From JAIESQ01 sp964495375 (GTDB lineage Bacteria; Planctomycetota; Planctomycetia; Pirellulales; JAEUIK01), in NCBI GenBank assembly GCA_964495375.1, contig CAZBWM010000001.1:154818-218817 (forward strand): a stretch of DNA of 64,000 nucleotides, given 5' to 3'. This document shows, piece after piece, positions 1-8,381 of the stretch. Each line of letters starts with the position of its first letter. Position 1 is the stretch's first letter. The notes below the pieces were generated by a model. That model was given only the letters and a program-made list of their open reading frames with translations. It was not told the origin of the DNA and ran no database searches. Both the position numbers and the translations under genes were made by a program.

Positions 1-242
1 AACGATGGCTCCAGGCTCCGGTTCGGTAGGCCGAGGTTTTCGCGCCAGGTGAGCCCAAGGAGGGCCGTGGCCGCGGCCGTTTCTCGGACACGAATCTCCA
101 GGCTACCGCGCGGGGTCGGTTCGCCGCTGGTGAGGTCGAGTACGCCGACGCGATACCCCTCGTCCTGCAGTTTCATGATGGTGCCGGCGATACCGAGCTC
201 GGCATCGTCGGGATGGGGGGCGATCACGAGCACGTCGAGCAC
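1..242 (-). CDS. bshB1: BshB1-like PIG-L/LmbE deacetylase, N-terminal part
   Basis: The gene runs off the left edge of the window, so only about 80 N-terminal residues are visible. They read VLDVLVIAPHPDDAELG, then a GTI turn and the segment LDLTSGEP. The PHPDD motif is the zinc-binding signature of PIG-L/LmbE N-acetylglucosaminyl deacetylases. The following pattern (LDLT, a Glu/Arg-rich helix, LG, NLGLPNR) is typical of BshB1, which deacetylates GlcNAc-malate in bacillithiol synthesis. I chose the GTG start because GAGGAG lies six bases upstream. The catalytic C-terminal half is outside the window, so the exact substrate (bacillithiol precursor or another GlcNAc conjugate) is inferred from family resemblance. 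Confidence 0.85.
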   Translation of the reverse strand, partial: MLDVLVIAPHPDDAELGIAGTIMKLQDEGYRVGVLDLTSGEPTPRGSLEIRVRETAAATALLGLTWRENLGLPNRSLEPS

Positions 243-689
243 GCGAATCTCCTCGTCGGACTATCGAACTGGCGAACCAGACAAACGGACAGACGGGCCA
301 GCTTAAAGATAGGTGCGAAGCGCTGCTAGCACCACGACTGCTGGCAATCTCGCCATCATAGAGCAAGCTCCCGTGACGCTTTCTCCTACACCGGCGATGG
401 CACGGCAACACTGCTTGGTGTTCAGCTAATCCGATAAGTCAAACCGCGGAAGCTGGGGGCCCTTTGCCACGCATTCCGCTTGTACTCGATTTGCCGGCCG
501 CAACGATCGATACCGAATGTGCGGGCCATTGCCCGACCACACCGCGGCAGCGTCCGACCCAGCCGCTGCCGCGGGTGGTTTGATCCCGCCTGATGCATCG
601 CTCGCGATGTTCCCCGCCTGTGGCGCGCCTTTTGCGCGACCACCAATCCACAACTTGATCCGCTCGACTCACACGCCGCGCGAGACTTC
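243..689. other. Intergenic region between divergent genes
   Basis: 447 bases between the divergently transcribed deacetylase and outer-membrane protein genes. Reading frames here are short, overlap each other on both strands and lack a credible start with a ribosome binding site. I see no clear promoter or RNA gene; it presumably holds the promoters of both flanking genes. Confidence 0.6.
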
Positions 690-2324
690 ATGAAGAAACG
701 ATCATCATACTCCCTGGCAACCGTGCTGCTGCTCTCGGGCGTGTGCTCGATCGCTCTTTCGCGAGCGGTGCAAGCGCAACCAGCGCCGGCGCCGCTGCCG
801 GCAGTTAGCGGCGCGCCGACACTCGTGGCGTCGTTACCACAAGAAACTGCCCGACCGGTCGTGACTCCGATCGCGGGCAACGTCGCAACCAGCCCACCTG
901 CGGCGCCAACGCCACTGCAATTTCCGCCCGTAGAACCTCTGCCGGCGACGTTTCCGGCCTTTGAACGTGTAGCCGTACCCGAGTCGACCGACCAAGCCGC
1001 GCCGACAGTGCACCCGTCGCCACACGGTCCCGAGTGTTGCCCCAAGGGATGCGGCTGCGACGCTTGTGCTTGCCGTTCGCGCTGGTTGCCGCCGGGCACG
1101 CCGGCGCCGAGCTGGTCGACTTACGGCGGTCTCGACGACATCTGGTTCAACGCCGGTGGTGATGCGCTGCAGAGCACGGCCTGGGCCTGGATCCGCAATG
1201 GCGGCTATCCGCGCGGTTTCATCACGCCGTTCATGGCGCCGCGAGCGCCGATGGGCATTGGCCGCGTCTGGGGTGAAGAAGGACAGCAACTCACCGGCTT
1301 TTGGATTGGCGGCCTGGCGCGGGCCAACTACATCAACGATCAGCGCATCCAGTGGAGCGGTCAGGAAGAGACGTTCGGCGTCGAAGGGCAGTTGAGTCCG
1401 CACGCCTTCCATGCGTCGGGCGACTGGCTGTTCACGGCCAACAGCACGTTCTTCTTCAATCAGCCGTTCGATCGCAACATCTTGACCGATCCGATGCGGG
1501 AGTCGTATCTCGCGAATTTCCGGCCCGACCCGTTCCAGATTTGGCAGTTGAACCTGAAGGTGCAGCGCGGCAACCTGACGACAACGATCGGCAAGGACAC
1601 CACGCCATTCGGGCGCTACTACTTTCCGCTTTACTCGAACGCGCGGTTCGATGCCCCGTTTATTCGCAGCGAGGTGATCCGCTGGGTTGAGTCGGCGGCG
1701 TTTCTGCACTACACGCCCGGCATCTTTGTGATCGACGCGGCGTTGGCGAACGGCACGCCCGACCGCGACACGAATTCGTCGAAGGCGCTCGTCGCGCGGG
1801 TCGGTATCCAGACGCCGCATACCTCGTGCGGGGCGTCGATCAAGATTCAGGACGGCTTCGGCTCCGAACAGCAAAAGACGTTCAACAACCACATTGGCAT
1901 CGACGGCCTGGTGCGCTACGGCGCTTTCGATATCTCCGGCGAAGCGATCTACGATCAATACGGCCTGCGGCGCGGCAACGAGTTCAGCCCCGACCAGATT
2001 TTTTGGGGGCGCAGCATTTACTATCGCGACATCTGGCCAGGGCACGATCGCAGCATTCACGGTGTCGGTTACTATGTGAACGTCGGCTACACCTCGCCGC
2101 TGGTGCGGCTCGATTTCAACTTTGGTGAGTACTATCCCGAAGTGATCGGCAACGCGTACAACGATACGCCGATTCGCCGCGGCATCTTCAAAGGGGGCTG
2201 GCGATTGAGCCGGCGCTTCGAGTTCTTCCACGTCTTGATGTTGGAGAACCGCCGACCGGTCGAACGCTGGCGTGCCAAGGAAAGCCCGTCCGTGATCATG
2301 GTCGGCTTCCAGATGTATTTGTAG
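690..2324 (+). CDS. Outer-membrane beta-barrel (porin-like) protein with Cys-rich linker
   Basis: A 544-residue exported protein. Residues 1-29 are a Sec signal peptide (MKKR, a hydrophobic stretch, cleavage near AVQAQ). A Pro/Ala-rich segment follows to about residue 110. Residues 115-127 (CCPKGCGCDACAC) hold six Cys. From about 150 on, alternating aromatic/polar strands such as FWIGGLARANYI and GVGYYVNVGYTSPLVRLDFNFG resemble the strands of an outer-membrane barrel, and the protein ends in a strand (VGFQMYL). The likely role is a porin or structural outer-membrane protein. No specific substrate can be read. Planctomycete wall proteins are known to be Cys-rich, so the Cys cluster may crosslink or bind metal; that is inference. 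Confidence 0.75.
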   Translation: MKKRSSYSLATVLLLSGVCSIALSRAVQAQPAPAPLPAVSGAPTLVASLPQETARPVVTPIAGNVATSPPAAPTPLQFPPVEPLPATFPAFERVAVPESTDQAAPTVHPSPHGPECCPKGCGCDACACRSRWLPPGTPAPSWSTYGGLDDIWFNAGGDALQSTAWAWIRNGGYPRGFITPFMAPRAPMGIGRVWGEEGQQLTGFWIGGLARANYINDQRIQWSGQEETFGVEGQLSPHAFHASGDWLFTANSTFFFNQPFDRNILTDPMRESYLANFRPDPFQIWQLNLKVQRGNLTTTIGKDTTPFGRYYFPLYSNARFDAPFIRSEVIRWVESAAFLHYTPGIFVIDAALANGTPDRDTNSSKALVARVGIQTPHTSCGASIKIQDGFGSEQQKTFNNHIGIDGLVRYGAFDISGEAIYDQYGLRRGNEFSPDQIFWGRSIYYRDIWPGHDRSIHGVGYYVNVGYTSPLVRLDFNFGEYYPEVIGNAYNDTPIRRGIFKGGWRLSRRFEFFHVLMLENRRPVERWRAKESPSVIMVGFQMYL

Positions 2325-2394
2325 CCGCGGGCGGTGCGACGCGGCGATTGCAACTCGAGACTGCACCTCAGGACAACGGCGACTGACAGCCAAG

Positions 2395-2454
2395 CCCAGG
2401 GTAGATGACCGCAGGGCAAATCAACCCGCTGTGGCTAAGAGCATCTACCCTGGG
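2395..2454. repeat. Intergenic palindrome with 13-bp perfect arms
   Basis: Arms CCCAGGGTAGATG (2395-2407) and CATCTACCCTGGG (2442-2454) are exact inverse complements separated by 34 bases. It lies about 70 bases downstream of the outer-membrane protein gene. The CCCAGGGTAG core recurs in the palindromes near 26.2 kb and 63.7-64.0 kb, so this is a dispersed repeat rather than a dedicated terminator, although it could stop transcription. Confidence 0.8.
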
Positions 2455-2555
2455 TTCGAACCGGCTCATGGTTCTGGCCACCTCTCGACGAACGTGGTAG
2501 CCTTGCGCTGACGTCTGCAGGGGCTCGCTCACCACCACTTGATCCGCCTTTGTGC

Positions 2556-4130
2556 ATGAAAACTCTGCCGAGCAACTCTTATGCGCGACTGTGCGACCAC
2601 ACACGTGAAATCGCGCTCGTTCAGTCGATCGAAAGCCTGCTGGAATGGGACGAACGAACCGGCATGCCGGCCGCGGCAGGTACCTATCGCGCCGAGCAAA
2701 TGAGCCATTTGGCCGGGCGCGTGCATCAGCTTTGGACCGATCCGCGCATGGCCGATTGGCTGGCCGAGTTGGCCGAAAGCCCGTTGGCCGCGCAGCACGA
2801 GAGTGACGCCGCGGTCACCATCCGCGAGCTGCGCCGCTTATACAACAAGAAGGTGCGCCTACCCCAAGCACTCGTCGAGGAAATCTCGCGGGCCGCGGTG
2901 CTGGGGCAACAGGGTTGGGTCGTCGCCAAGCAGTCGAACGACTATGCAGGCTTTCGCCCGTTGCTCGAACGCCTGATCGCGCTGAAGCGCGAGGAGGCGG
3001 CCGCCTTTGGCTATGAAGACTCGGCCTACGATCCGCTGCTCGATGAATACGAGCCCGGCGCGTCGACCGCCGATGTGGCCTGCGTGTTGGCCGCGCTGCG
3101 CGAAGACCTGGTCCCCTTCTTGAACGCGATCGTAGCGGCCACGCATCGCGCGCCGGCAGGCGATCAGCTCGGCTCGAGAAAGCCCTCCGTGCTCACGCCG
3201 GTCGGCAGTAACGCCGTGCTCGACGGCGACTTTCCGCTCGATCTGCAAGCCGTGTTTGGGCAAATGGCAGCCGAACAGGTCGGCTTTGACTTTAGCGCCG
3301 GGCGACTCGATGTTTCGGCGCATCCGTTTTGCACGCAGCTCGGTCCGCGCGATCACCGGCTCACCACGCGCTACGCCGAGCGCGATTTGACCGACGCCCT
3401 GTTCAGCATCTTGCATGAAGTTGGGCACGGCCTTTACCAGCAAGGATTGCCGGCCGAACACTTTGGGCTGCCGCTGGGCGAGGCGATTTCGCTGGGCATC
3501 CACGAATCGCAATCGCGGTTGTGGGAAAACCTGGTCGGCCGGAGCCGCGCCTACTGGGAGTGGATGCTGCCGCAGGCGAAGCAGACTTTTCCCGCGGCGC
3601 TCGGCGACGTGTCGCTCGATCAGTTTTATCGACAGATCAACCAGGTGCGGCCATCGCTGGTGCGGATCGAATCGGACGAGGTGACTTACAATCTGCACAT
3701 TCTCGTCCGCTTCGAGTTAGAGCAGGAGTTGCTCTCCGGTGAGCTGTCCGCGACTGACTTGCCCGAGGCCTGGAGCAGCCGCTACGAGCAGTACTTGGGC
3801 GTGCAGCCAACAAATCACGCGGAAGGCGTACTGCAAGACATCCACTGGAGTGCCGGCGCGATCGGTTACTTTCCGACCTACACGCTCGGCAACCTGTACG
3901 CGGCGCAGTTCTTCGAGCAAGCGGCCGCAGACCTTGGACCGCTTCACGAGATGTTCCGGCGCGGTGAGTTCGCGCCGCTGCTCGGCTGGTTGCAAGACAA
4001 CATTCATCGGCATGGCCGCCGCTATTCGGCCGGCGAACTGGTCGAGCGCGTCACGGGGCGCGCGCTCTCGCACGAGCCCTTGATGCGTCACTTCCGCGCC
4101 AAGTTTGGCACGCTTTACGGAGTGAGCTGA
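2556..4130 (+). CDS. M32 family metallocarboxypeptidase (carboxypeptidase Taq)
   Basis: A 524-residue zinc carboxypeptidase that removes C-terminal residues from peptides in the cytoplasm. The diagnostic M32 motifs are both present: HEVGH at residues 287-291 (two zinc ligands and the catalytic Glu) and HESQS at 316-320 (third ligand Glu). The N-terminal helical part (SIESLLEWDERTGMP) and the C-terminal IGYFPTYTLGNLYAAQ segment also match the family, and the length is the usual 500-odd residues. I preferred the ATG at 2556 over the codon two triplets upstream; neither has a strong Shine-Dalgarno sequence. No signal peptide is seen. It appears monocistronic. Confidence 0.95.
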   Translation: MKTLPSNSYARLCDHTREIALVQSIESLLEWDERTGMPAAAGTYRAEQMSHLAGRVHQLWTDPRMADWLAELAESPLAAQHESDAAVTIRELRRLYNKKVRLPQALVEEISRAAVLGQQGWVVAKQSNDYAGFRPLLERLIALKREEAAAFGYEDSAYDPLLDEYEPGASTADVACVLAALREDLVPFLNAIVAATHRAPAGDQLGSRKPSVLTPVGSNAVLDGDFPLDLQAVFGQMAAEQVGFDFSAGRLDVSAHPFCTQLGPRDHRLTTRYAERDLTDALFSILHEVGHGLYQQGLPAEHFGLPLGEAISLGIHESQSRLWENLVGRSRAYWEWMLPQAKQTFPAALGDVSLDQFYRQINQVRPSLVRIESDEVTYNLHILVRFELEQELLSGELSATDLPEAWSSRYEQYLGVQPTNHAEGVLQDIHWSAGAIGYFPTYTLGNLYAAQFFEQAAADLGPLHEMFRRGEFAPLLGWLQDNIHRHGRRYSAGELVERVTGRALSHEPLMRHFRAKFGTLYGVS

Positions 4131-4194
4131 GCGACGGCAAGCATCTGCTCGTAGCGGCGGAAGCTACCATGACACGAACAGCAGGGAGCGCATC

Positions 4195-5136
4195 ATGGAC
4201 GACGGCCAGAAACCACCCCGGTCAACCTATTCTTGCTCGCGTCACTCGCGGCGCGGCAACGCGGCCGGCCAGCTTATTGGCGTGATCGGCGGCGGGCTGA
4301 TGGGGCTAGCGATCGGCTACTACCTGTTGAATTACCTTGGCGGCCCGAGCTTCAACTGGCTGCACATTCCGCTTCCTGGCATTCCGCACACGCAGCAGGA
4401 TGCGGCGAAAGAGAAGCAGGAGGACGACGACGCAACTGGGCCGCAGCCGCAAGTGCCCGATCCTTCGGCGAGCACACCCGAGCAGCCCCCCTTGGCCGGC
4501 ACTCCTTCGATGCCGGCGGAGCCGGCGCCGCCGAGCGAGCCAGTCCCGCAATTTCCGCCGGACTATGTGGGCCCGCGTCGGCTCGACCTCTATGACGCCG
4601 ATGATCTGGCTGAAGCGCTGGTGCGGGCCAACACGCTGGCTGGCGGAGCGGGAGCCGGCGCCACGGCGAGCGGACCGCCGCCGGCGCTCAGCGCCGACAC
4701 GTATCAACAATGGTGCGACGTTGCCGAGGTGGTCGCGCTTTTGTCGCCCGACGCCCCGGAGAAAAGCGTATCGCCGCGCCGCGATGCATTGCGCCGGCTC
4801 GCGTTGCGGATTGCCACGCAGGAGAACGTGCGCGAAATCGCCAAGCATTGCCCCGGCGTGCTCGCCAATCCGCCACGCCCCGAAGCGGGCGTGTTGCTTG
4901 TGGGCTATGTTGAGTCCAGCAAACCGGTCGATGGCTTGTTCGAGTTGCAACTCAGCGTGCCGAATGCCGCACAGAAGGTGCTGATCCTCAGCCCGCGCGG
5001 GTCACTGGCGGCGCGCGGCGATCTGGCGCTGGTGCTGGGCTCGGTGGTAAACGAACCAGGGCACAATGTAATTGGCTACTCGGGAACCGAACCCCAGGCC
5101 GTCTGGGCCGGCTTGATTGCCAAGCTTCCGGACTGA
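4195..5136 (+). CDS. Membrane-anchored protein of unknown function with Pro/Glu-rich linker
   Basis: 313 residues, not recognised. A basic N-terminus (about residues 1-22) is followed by one hydrophobic helix (LIGVIGGGLMGLAIGYYLLNYL, about 24-45). After it comes an acidic and then Pro-rich linker (about 65-120), and a C-terminal domain (about 130-313) with alternating alpha/beta character, ending in LVLGSVVNEPGHNVIGYSG. The topology suggests an inner-membrane anchor with a soluble domain held away by a linker. GGGAGC sits eight bases before the ATG. It is transcribed co-directionally with the carboxypeptidase (about 65 bases apart), but nothing ties their functions together. Confidence 0.75.
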   Translation: MDDGQKPPRSTYSCSRHSRRGNAAGQLIGVIGGGLMGLAIGYYLLNYLGGPSFNWLHIPLPGIPHTQQDAAKEKQEDDDATGPQPQVPDPSASTPEQPPLAGTPSMPAEPAPPSEPVPQFPPDYVGPRRLDLYDADDLAEALVRANTLAGGAGAGATASGPPPALSADTYQQWCDVAEVVALLSPDAPEKSVSPRRDALRRLALRIATQENVREIAKHCPGVLANPPRPEAGVLLVGYVESSKPVDGLFELQLSVPNAAQKVLILSPRGSLAARGDLALVLGSVVNEPGHNVIGYSGTEPQAVWAGLIAKLPD

Positions 5137-5327
5137 CGAGCGAACTACAGGATGATCTCGCACAGAGTCGCAAAGGCGCAAAGAACACATCCGCAGAAGG
5201 CACAGAATTACACATAAAGTCGCTTCTGCGAGCTTCTGTGGTTGCTGTGGATAGGATCGGTTCGCGTACTTTGCGCCGTCGCGCGAGAGCTTCGTTGTTG
5301 ACGCGCAACCAATACCACCATGACGCC
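5137..5327. other. Spacer with degenerate CACAGAGTCGC-type repeat
   Basis: Between two plus-strand genes. Bases 5159-5215 carry the low-complexity run CACAGAGTCGCAAAGGCGCA followed by AAGAACACATCC and CACAGAATTACAC. This is a purine-rich imperfect repeat unlike the codon-biased sequence around it. An in-frame extension of the next gene back to 5238 is open but looks non-coding. Confidence 0.5.
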
Positions 5328-6356
5328 ATGACAGAGCCCGTCGACAACAAACCGATCACCACGCCGGAACCTGGCTACGCGGCTGTGCGCAAGTACCTGC
5401 TCTACACGCTCAGCTTACCGGAGCGCACGCTGCGCACCGGTGTCGGCATGGTGGGCGGCGCAGTTCGCGAGAGCACGTCACTGTTGGTGCCGCAGGCGTT
5501 TCAAGATTCGCGCACGTACTCGGTGCTCGTGCGGCAGATGCTCGATTACCTGGTGGAAGATATCGGCGGTGTCCGCACCAAGGCGGGCGAAGAACGCTCG
5601 ACCGGCGTCGAGAACTTTATCGCCCGCAAGGCGGTCGGCAACTTCGCCGAGATGGCCAGCCTGGCGACCCTGCACATTTCACCGATCACGCTCTTGGCAA
5701 TCGTGAGCGACGCGGCCTACGGTTCGCGCACGTTTTTACGCGAGCTGGCGGCCGAGCTGAAGCGCGAAGGGGTGATCGCCGAAGACTCGACGATCGACTC
5801 GCTCGAAGACTTTCTGAATGCGGTTGGTGGCGCCGCCGGCCAGACCTCGTCGGCGTTCGACACTCCTCCGCTATCGCTCGCTGGGCTCCGTCAAACGGTC
5901 GATGAAACTCGCCAAGCCATTGCTAAGGTCGATCCACGGCAAGTGCTGCCGCAGCCCGAACTCGAGCGCATCTGGGCGCAAATGCGCGAGCTGGCTCAAC
6001 GCGAGCACGTCGGTTTGTTGGAGTTGTCAGGGACAATGACGTTGCACGCGCTCGACAAACTGACCTTGGTCGGACGCGGTGCGCTATCGGGGTTACGCGT
6101 CAGCGGCGGGCTATTCAATCGCCACGTAATCGACCATTATCAAACGGCCCTCTCAGACATTCGCGCCCGTGGGGTATATGCGACGCTGGCTGAGGTGAGT
6201 GGCCCGTATATCGAAGCGGTCTGGCACAACTACGCGCACGATCGCGATACCTGGACCGAAGATCTGGCCACGGGGCGTTTCTTCAAACGGCTGTGGCGCG
6301 GCACCTGTTCACGTGTCGGCGGTGCCTGGTCGTCGCTTCGCAAGTCGCGGCGCTAG
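5328..6356 (+). CDS. Conserved-looking hypothetical protein
   Basis: 342 residues from the ATG at 5328 (MTEPVDNKPI). I prefer this over the open frame from 5238 because the upstream part lies in the repeat spacer and reads as Arg-rich noise. The protein is largely helical, with no signal peptide. One moderately hydrophobic segment around residues 115-130 (LATLHISPITLLAIVSDAAYG) is too polar for a confident membrane helix. The C-terminus is very basic (SLRKSRR). I do not recognise a domain. Strong third-position GC supports real coding. Confidence 0.7.
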   Translation: MTEPVDNKPITTPEPGYAAVRKYLLYTLSLPERTLRTGVGMVGGAVRESTSLLVPQAFQDSRTYSVLVRQMLDYLVEDIGGVRTKAGEERSTGVENFIARKAVGNFAEMASLATLHISPITLLAIVSDAAYGSRTFLRELAAELKREGVIAEDSTIDSLEDFLNAVGGAAGQTSSAFDTPPLSLAGLRQTVDETRQAIAKVDPRQVLPQPELERIWAQMRELAQREHVGLLELSGTMTLHALDKLTLVGRGALSGLRVSGGLFNRHVIDHYQTALSDIRARGVYATLAEVSGPYIEAVWHNYAHDRDTWTEDLATGRFFKRLWRGTCSRVGGAWSSLRKSRR

Positions 6357-6383
6357 GGACGAATTTGGATGTCGTTCATGAAA

Positions 6384-6413
6384 GTTAGCCGCGGGACTTG
6401 TCCCGCGCGCTAC
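6384..6413 (-). repeat. Short palindromic repeat, family A (pair 1, left)
   Basis: Unit GTTAGCCGCGGGACTTGTCC followed by CGCGCGCTAC, a self-complementary hairpin (GCGGGA/TCCCGC arms). It is the first member of an inverted pair with the copy at 6464-6494. Eight copies of this family are in the window. Confidence 0.85.
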
Positions 6414-6463
6414 CGTGCGTGGCGTCGATTCTTGCACCGGATTGAAGTTTGCACGTCGACATC

Positions 6464-6494
6464 GCTAGCGCGCGGAGTAAACTCCGCGGCTAAC
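6464..6494 (+). repeat. Short palindromic repeat, family A (pair 1, right)
   Basis: Unit GCTAGCGCGCGGAGTAAACT followed by CCGCGGCTAAC, inverted relative to the copy 50 bases upstream and with a GGAG/CTCC inner stem instead of GGGA/TCCC. Located about 105 bases before the phosphoglycerate kinase homologue. Confidence 0.85.
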
Positions 6495-6598
6495 GGGCTC
6501 CCAGTCGATCCCCCGCCACCGCTAGGCGGCTCGGAGCGTTTTGCTATCTTGTGTGAGCACACACGAGTGCAACGAAACGTTAGCTGAGGAAGATCGCG

Positions 6599-7996
6599 AT
6601 GAGCGTCACTGCCGAATCGATGTTGAATTGGTGCCGGATACTCTTGGGGGTCGAAGCGGGCCCAGACCTGAAACTTGTGGACTATCTCGCGGCGATTCCC
6701 AAGCTCTCCGCACTTGATGCGTTGCCCGCTGGCACCACAGTGCTGGTGCGCGGCGACGTCGACGCCAAGCCAGGCCCAACGGTCGGCGAAGGAGACATCC
6801 GCCTGCGTTCGATGTTGCCGACGCTCGATTACGGCCGCCAGAAGGGTTGGAAGCAGGTGATCTTCGGTCATATCGGTCGCAAGCCCGAGGGCTCGCTCAA
6901 GGGAGTCGCCGCGCGGCTTGCTGAATTGCTCAAGGCGCCGGTGCCACTGGTGACTGACTGGCTCGATGAGAACACGCTGGAGGTTCGTCCTGAGGTCGCA
7001 AAGCAAATCGCAGACAACCCACCGGGCAGCGTGCTGGTCTTGGACAACACGCGCCGCTACGAAATCGAACGCGTGCTCTGGAAGGCCACGGCCGACGATC
7101 TGCCGAAGCTGGCGACCAAGCTCGCGACGTTTGCCAACTCACTGGCCGAGCGCATTTCGCCTTACTACGTCAACGAAGCGCTGAGCGCGGGAAGTCTCGA
7201 CTCGTCGACGACGGTTGTGCCCGCCGGCATGAAAGCGGCGGCGCTGGGGTTGTACGTCGCCGGAGAGTTCGAAGGCCCGATGCAGCGCTGCCTGGCGACC
7301 GAGCTGGTCGTGTTCAGCGGGCTGAAGATCGACAAGCTCGACGACTTGCAGGCAATGATCGATCGCGGCACGATCCGCGTGGTGATCGCCGCCGGCTCGC
7401 TGGCCATGGCGCTCAAGAAGGCAGCCGCGCAACTCGACGGCGGAGATTTCTGCCTGGGTGTCGCCGAAGACCCGAGCCATGCCGACAAGCCGTACTTCAT
7501 TCCGGCCGAGCGCGTTGCCCAGGCGCGAGGCATGATCGAGGCCGGACGCAAGCACGGTGTGGAATTCGTGCTCCCAGTCGACTTTGTGCTGGCCGACGGT
7601 CGCGTAGCCGAGAAGCTTGGCCCCGGCGATCAGCAGTTCGACGTCGGCCCCAAGACGAGTGACCTACTGCACGAACGCGTCAGCAAGTTCATCGCGACGT
7701 CGCGCGACAGAAAGCCGCCGGCCGTGGTCTTTTACAACGGGGTCTTCGGCATGTTTGAAGATCCAAAGTTTGAAGACGGTACCCGGCGCTTCATCGGCGA
7801 GTTGAAGCGTCTGACCGATGCCGGCGTCGAGGTTTACATCGGCGGTGGCGAAGGGGGCACGGCACTGGAGAAGTACGGCCAGCCCAATTGGGTGACGCAC
7901 GTTTTCACGGCCGGCGGTACCGTGCTCAACGCCTTGGGAAGCGAGCCGGTCCCGTACCTGGTGGCGCTGCGGATGGCGGCGAAAAAGACGACTTAA
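6599..7996 (+). CDS. Divergent phosphoglycerate kinase homologue
   Basis: 465 residues. PGK landmarks are present in order but altered: VLVRGDVDAKPG for the usual VLVRVDFNVP, GHIGRK for SHLGRP, LDNTRRY for LENLRF, GLKIDKL for GAKVxDKI, GVFGMFED for GPMGVFE, and GGGEGGTALEKYG for the GGGDTAAAVEK nucleotide loop. The NDAFGTAHRAHAS segment, which supplies a 3-phosphoglycerate-binding Arg, is replaced by VNEALSAGSLDSSTTV, so that Arg is absent. There is also an N-terminal extension of about 45 residues. The enzyme may transfer phosphate between ADP/ATP and an acyl phosphate, but whether it is the glycolytic enzyme or a paralogue with another substrate cannot be told here. GAGGA lies seven bases before the ATG. 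No gap or other glycolytic gene is adjacent. Confidence 0.85.
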   Translation: MSVTAESMLNWCRILLGVEAGPDLKLVDYLAAIPKLSALDALPAGTTVLVRGDVDAKPGPTVGEGDIRLRSMLPTLDYGRQKGWKQVIFGHIGRKPEGSLKGVAARLAELLKAPVPLVTDWLDENTLEVRPEVAKQIADNPPGSVLVLDNTRRYEIERVLWKATADDLPKLATKLATFANSLAERISPYYVNEALSAGSLDSSTTVVPAGMKAAALGLYVAGEFEGPMQRCLATELVVFSGLKIDKLDDLQAMIDRGTIRVVIAAGSLAMALKKAAAQLDGGDFCLGVAEDPSHADKPYFIPAERVAQARGMIEAGRKHGVEFVLPVDFVLADGRVAEKLGPGDQQFDVGPKTSDLLHERVSKFIATSRDRKPPAVVFYNGVFGMFEDPKFEDGTRRFIGELKRLTDAGVEVYIGGGEGGTALEKYGQPNWVTHVFTAGGTVLNALGSEPVPYLVALRMAAKKTT

Positions 7997-8003
7997 TGCG
8001 GGG

Positions 8004-8333
8004 TCACGGAGTGCCGGCCCGCACGCGATGGCAGAGCGTCTGCAGTTCTTCGAGCGCGGCGGCGATCTGCTCGCACGAATCGTGCGCCGCGACGGCACGC
8101 TCTAATCGCGTCGCCGCTGGCGTCAACGGATCGAAGCCGTAGCTGCCGGCCGCCCCGTTGATCTGATGCGCATAGCGCTGGAGCTCGTCCCAGTTCTCGG
8201 CATCGAAGCATGCGCGCAATTGGGCCACGCGGGCGGGCAATTCGTCGACGAACAATTCGACGAGGTCGGCCAAGCCCTCGTTCGTGGCCAGGCGTGAATA
8301 CAACAGATGGGTCTGCGGGAATGCGATGCTCAT
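8004..8333 (-). CDS. Stand-alone histidine phosphotransfer (Hpt) domain protein
   Basis: 109 residues, a single four-helix Hpt domain. The phosphorylatable His is in RYAHQINGAAGSYGF (His at about residue 56), which matches the Hpt consensus AHxLKGxxGxxG. Hpt proteins relay phosphate between hybrid histidine kinases and response regulators in the cytoplasm. The ATG at 8333 is preferred over a TTG ten codons upstream. The gene starts 48 bases after the end of the MscS-type channel gene on the same strand, so co-transcription is likely. No partner kinase or regulator is in the window. Confidence 0.85.
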   Translation of the reverse strand: MSIAFPQTHLLYSRLATNEGLADLVELFVDELPARVAQLRACFDAENWDELQRYAHQINGAAGSYGFDPLTPAATRLERAVAAHDSCEQIAAALEELQTLCHRVRAGTP

Positions 8334-8381
8334 ATCCAAGCGTAGCCCATAATTCGACGGCAATCGGACCGCCTACGGGTG

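Noticed and set aside
834..2393. Long minus-strand open frame opposite the outer-membrane protein gene
   Set aside because: It is an antisense shadow caused by third-position GC bias; the plus strand has a signal peptide, barrel strands and a sensible start.
2441..2465. GGTTCGAAC word suggestive of a tRNA T-arm
   Set aside because: It is part of the palindrome at 2395-2454; no acceptor stem or anticodon arm can be folded around it.
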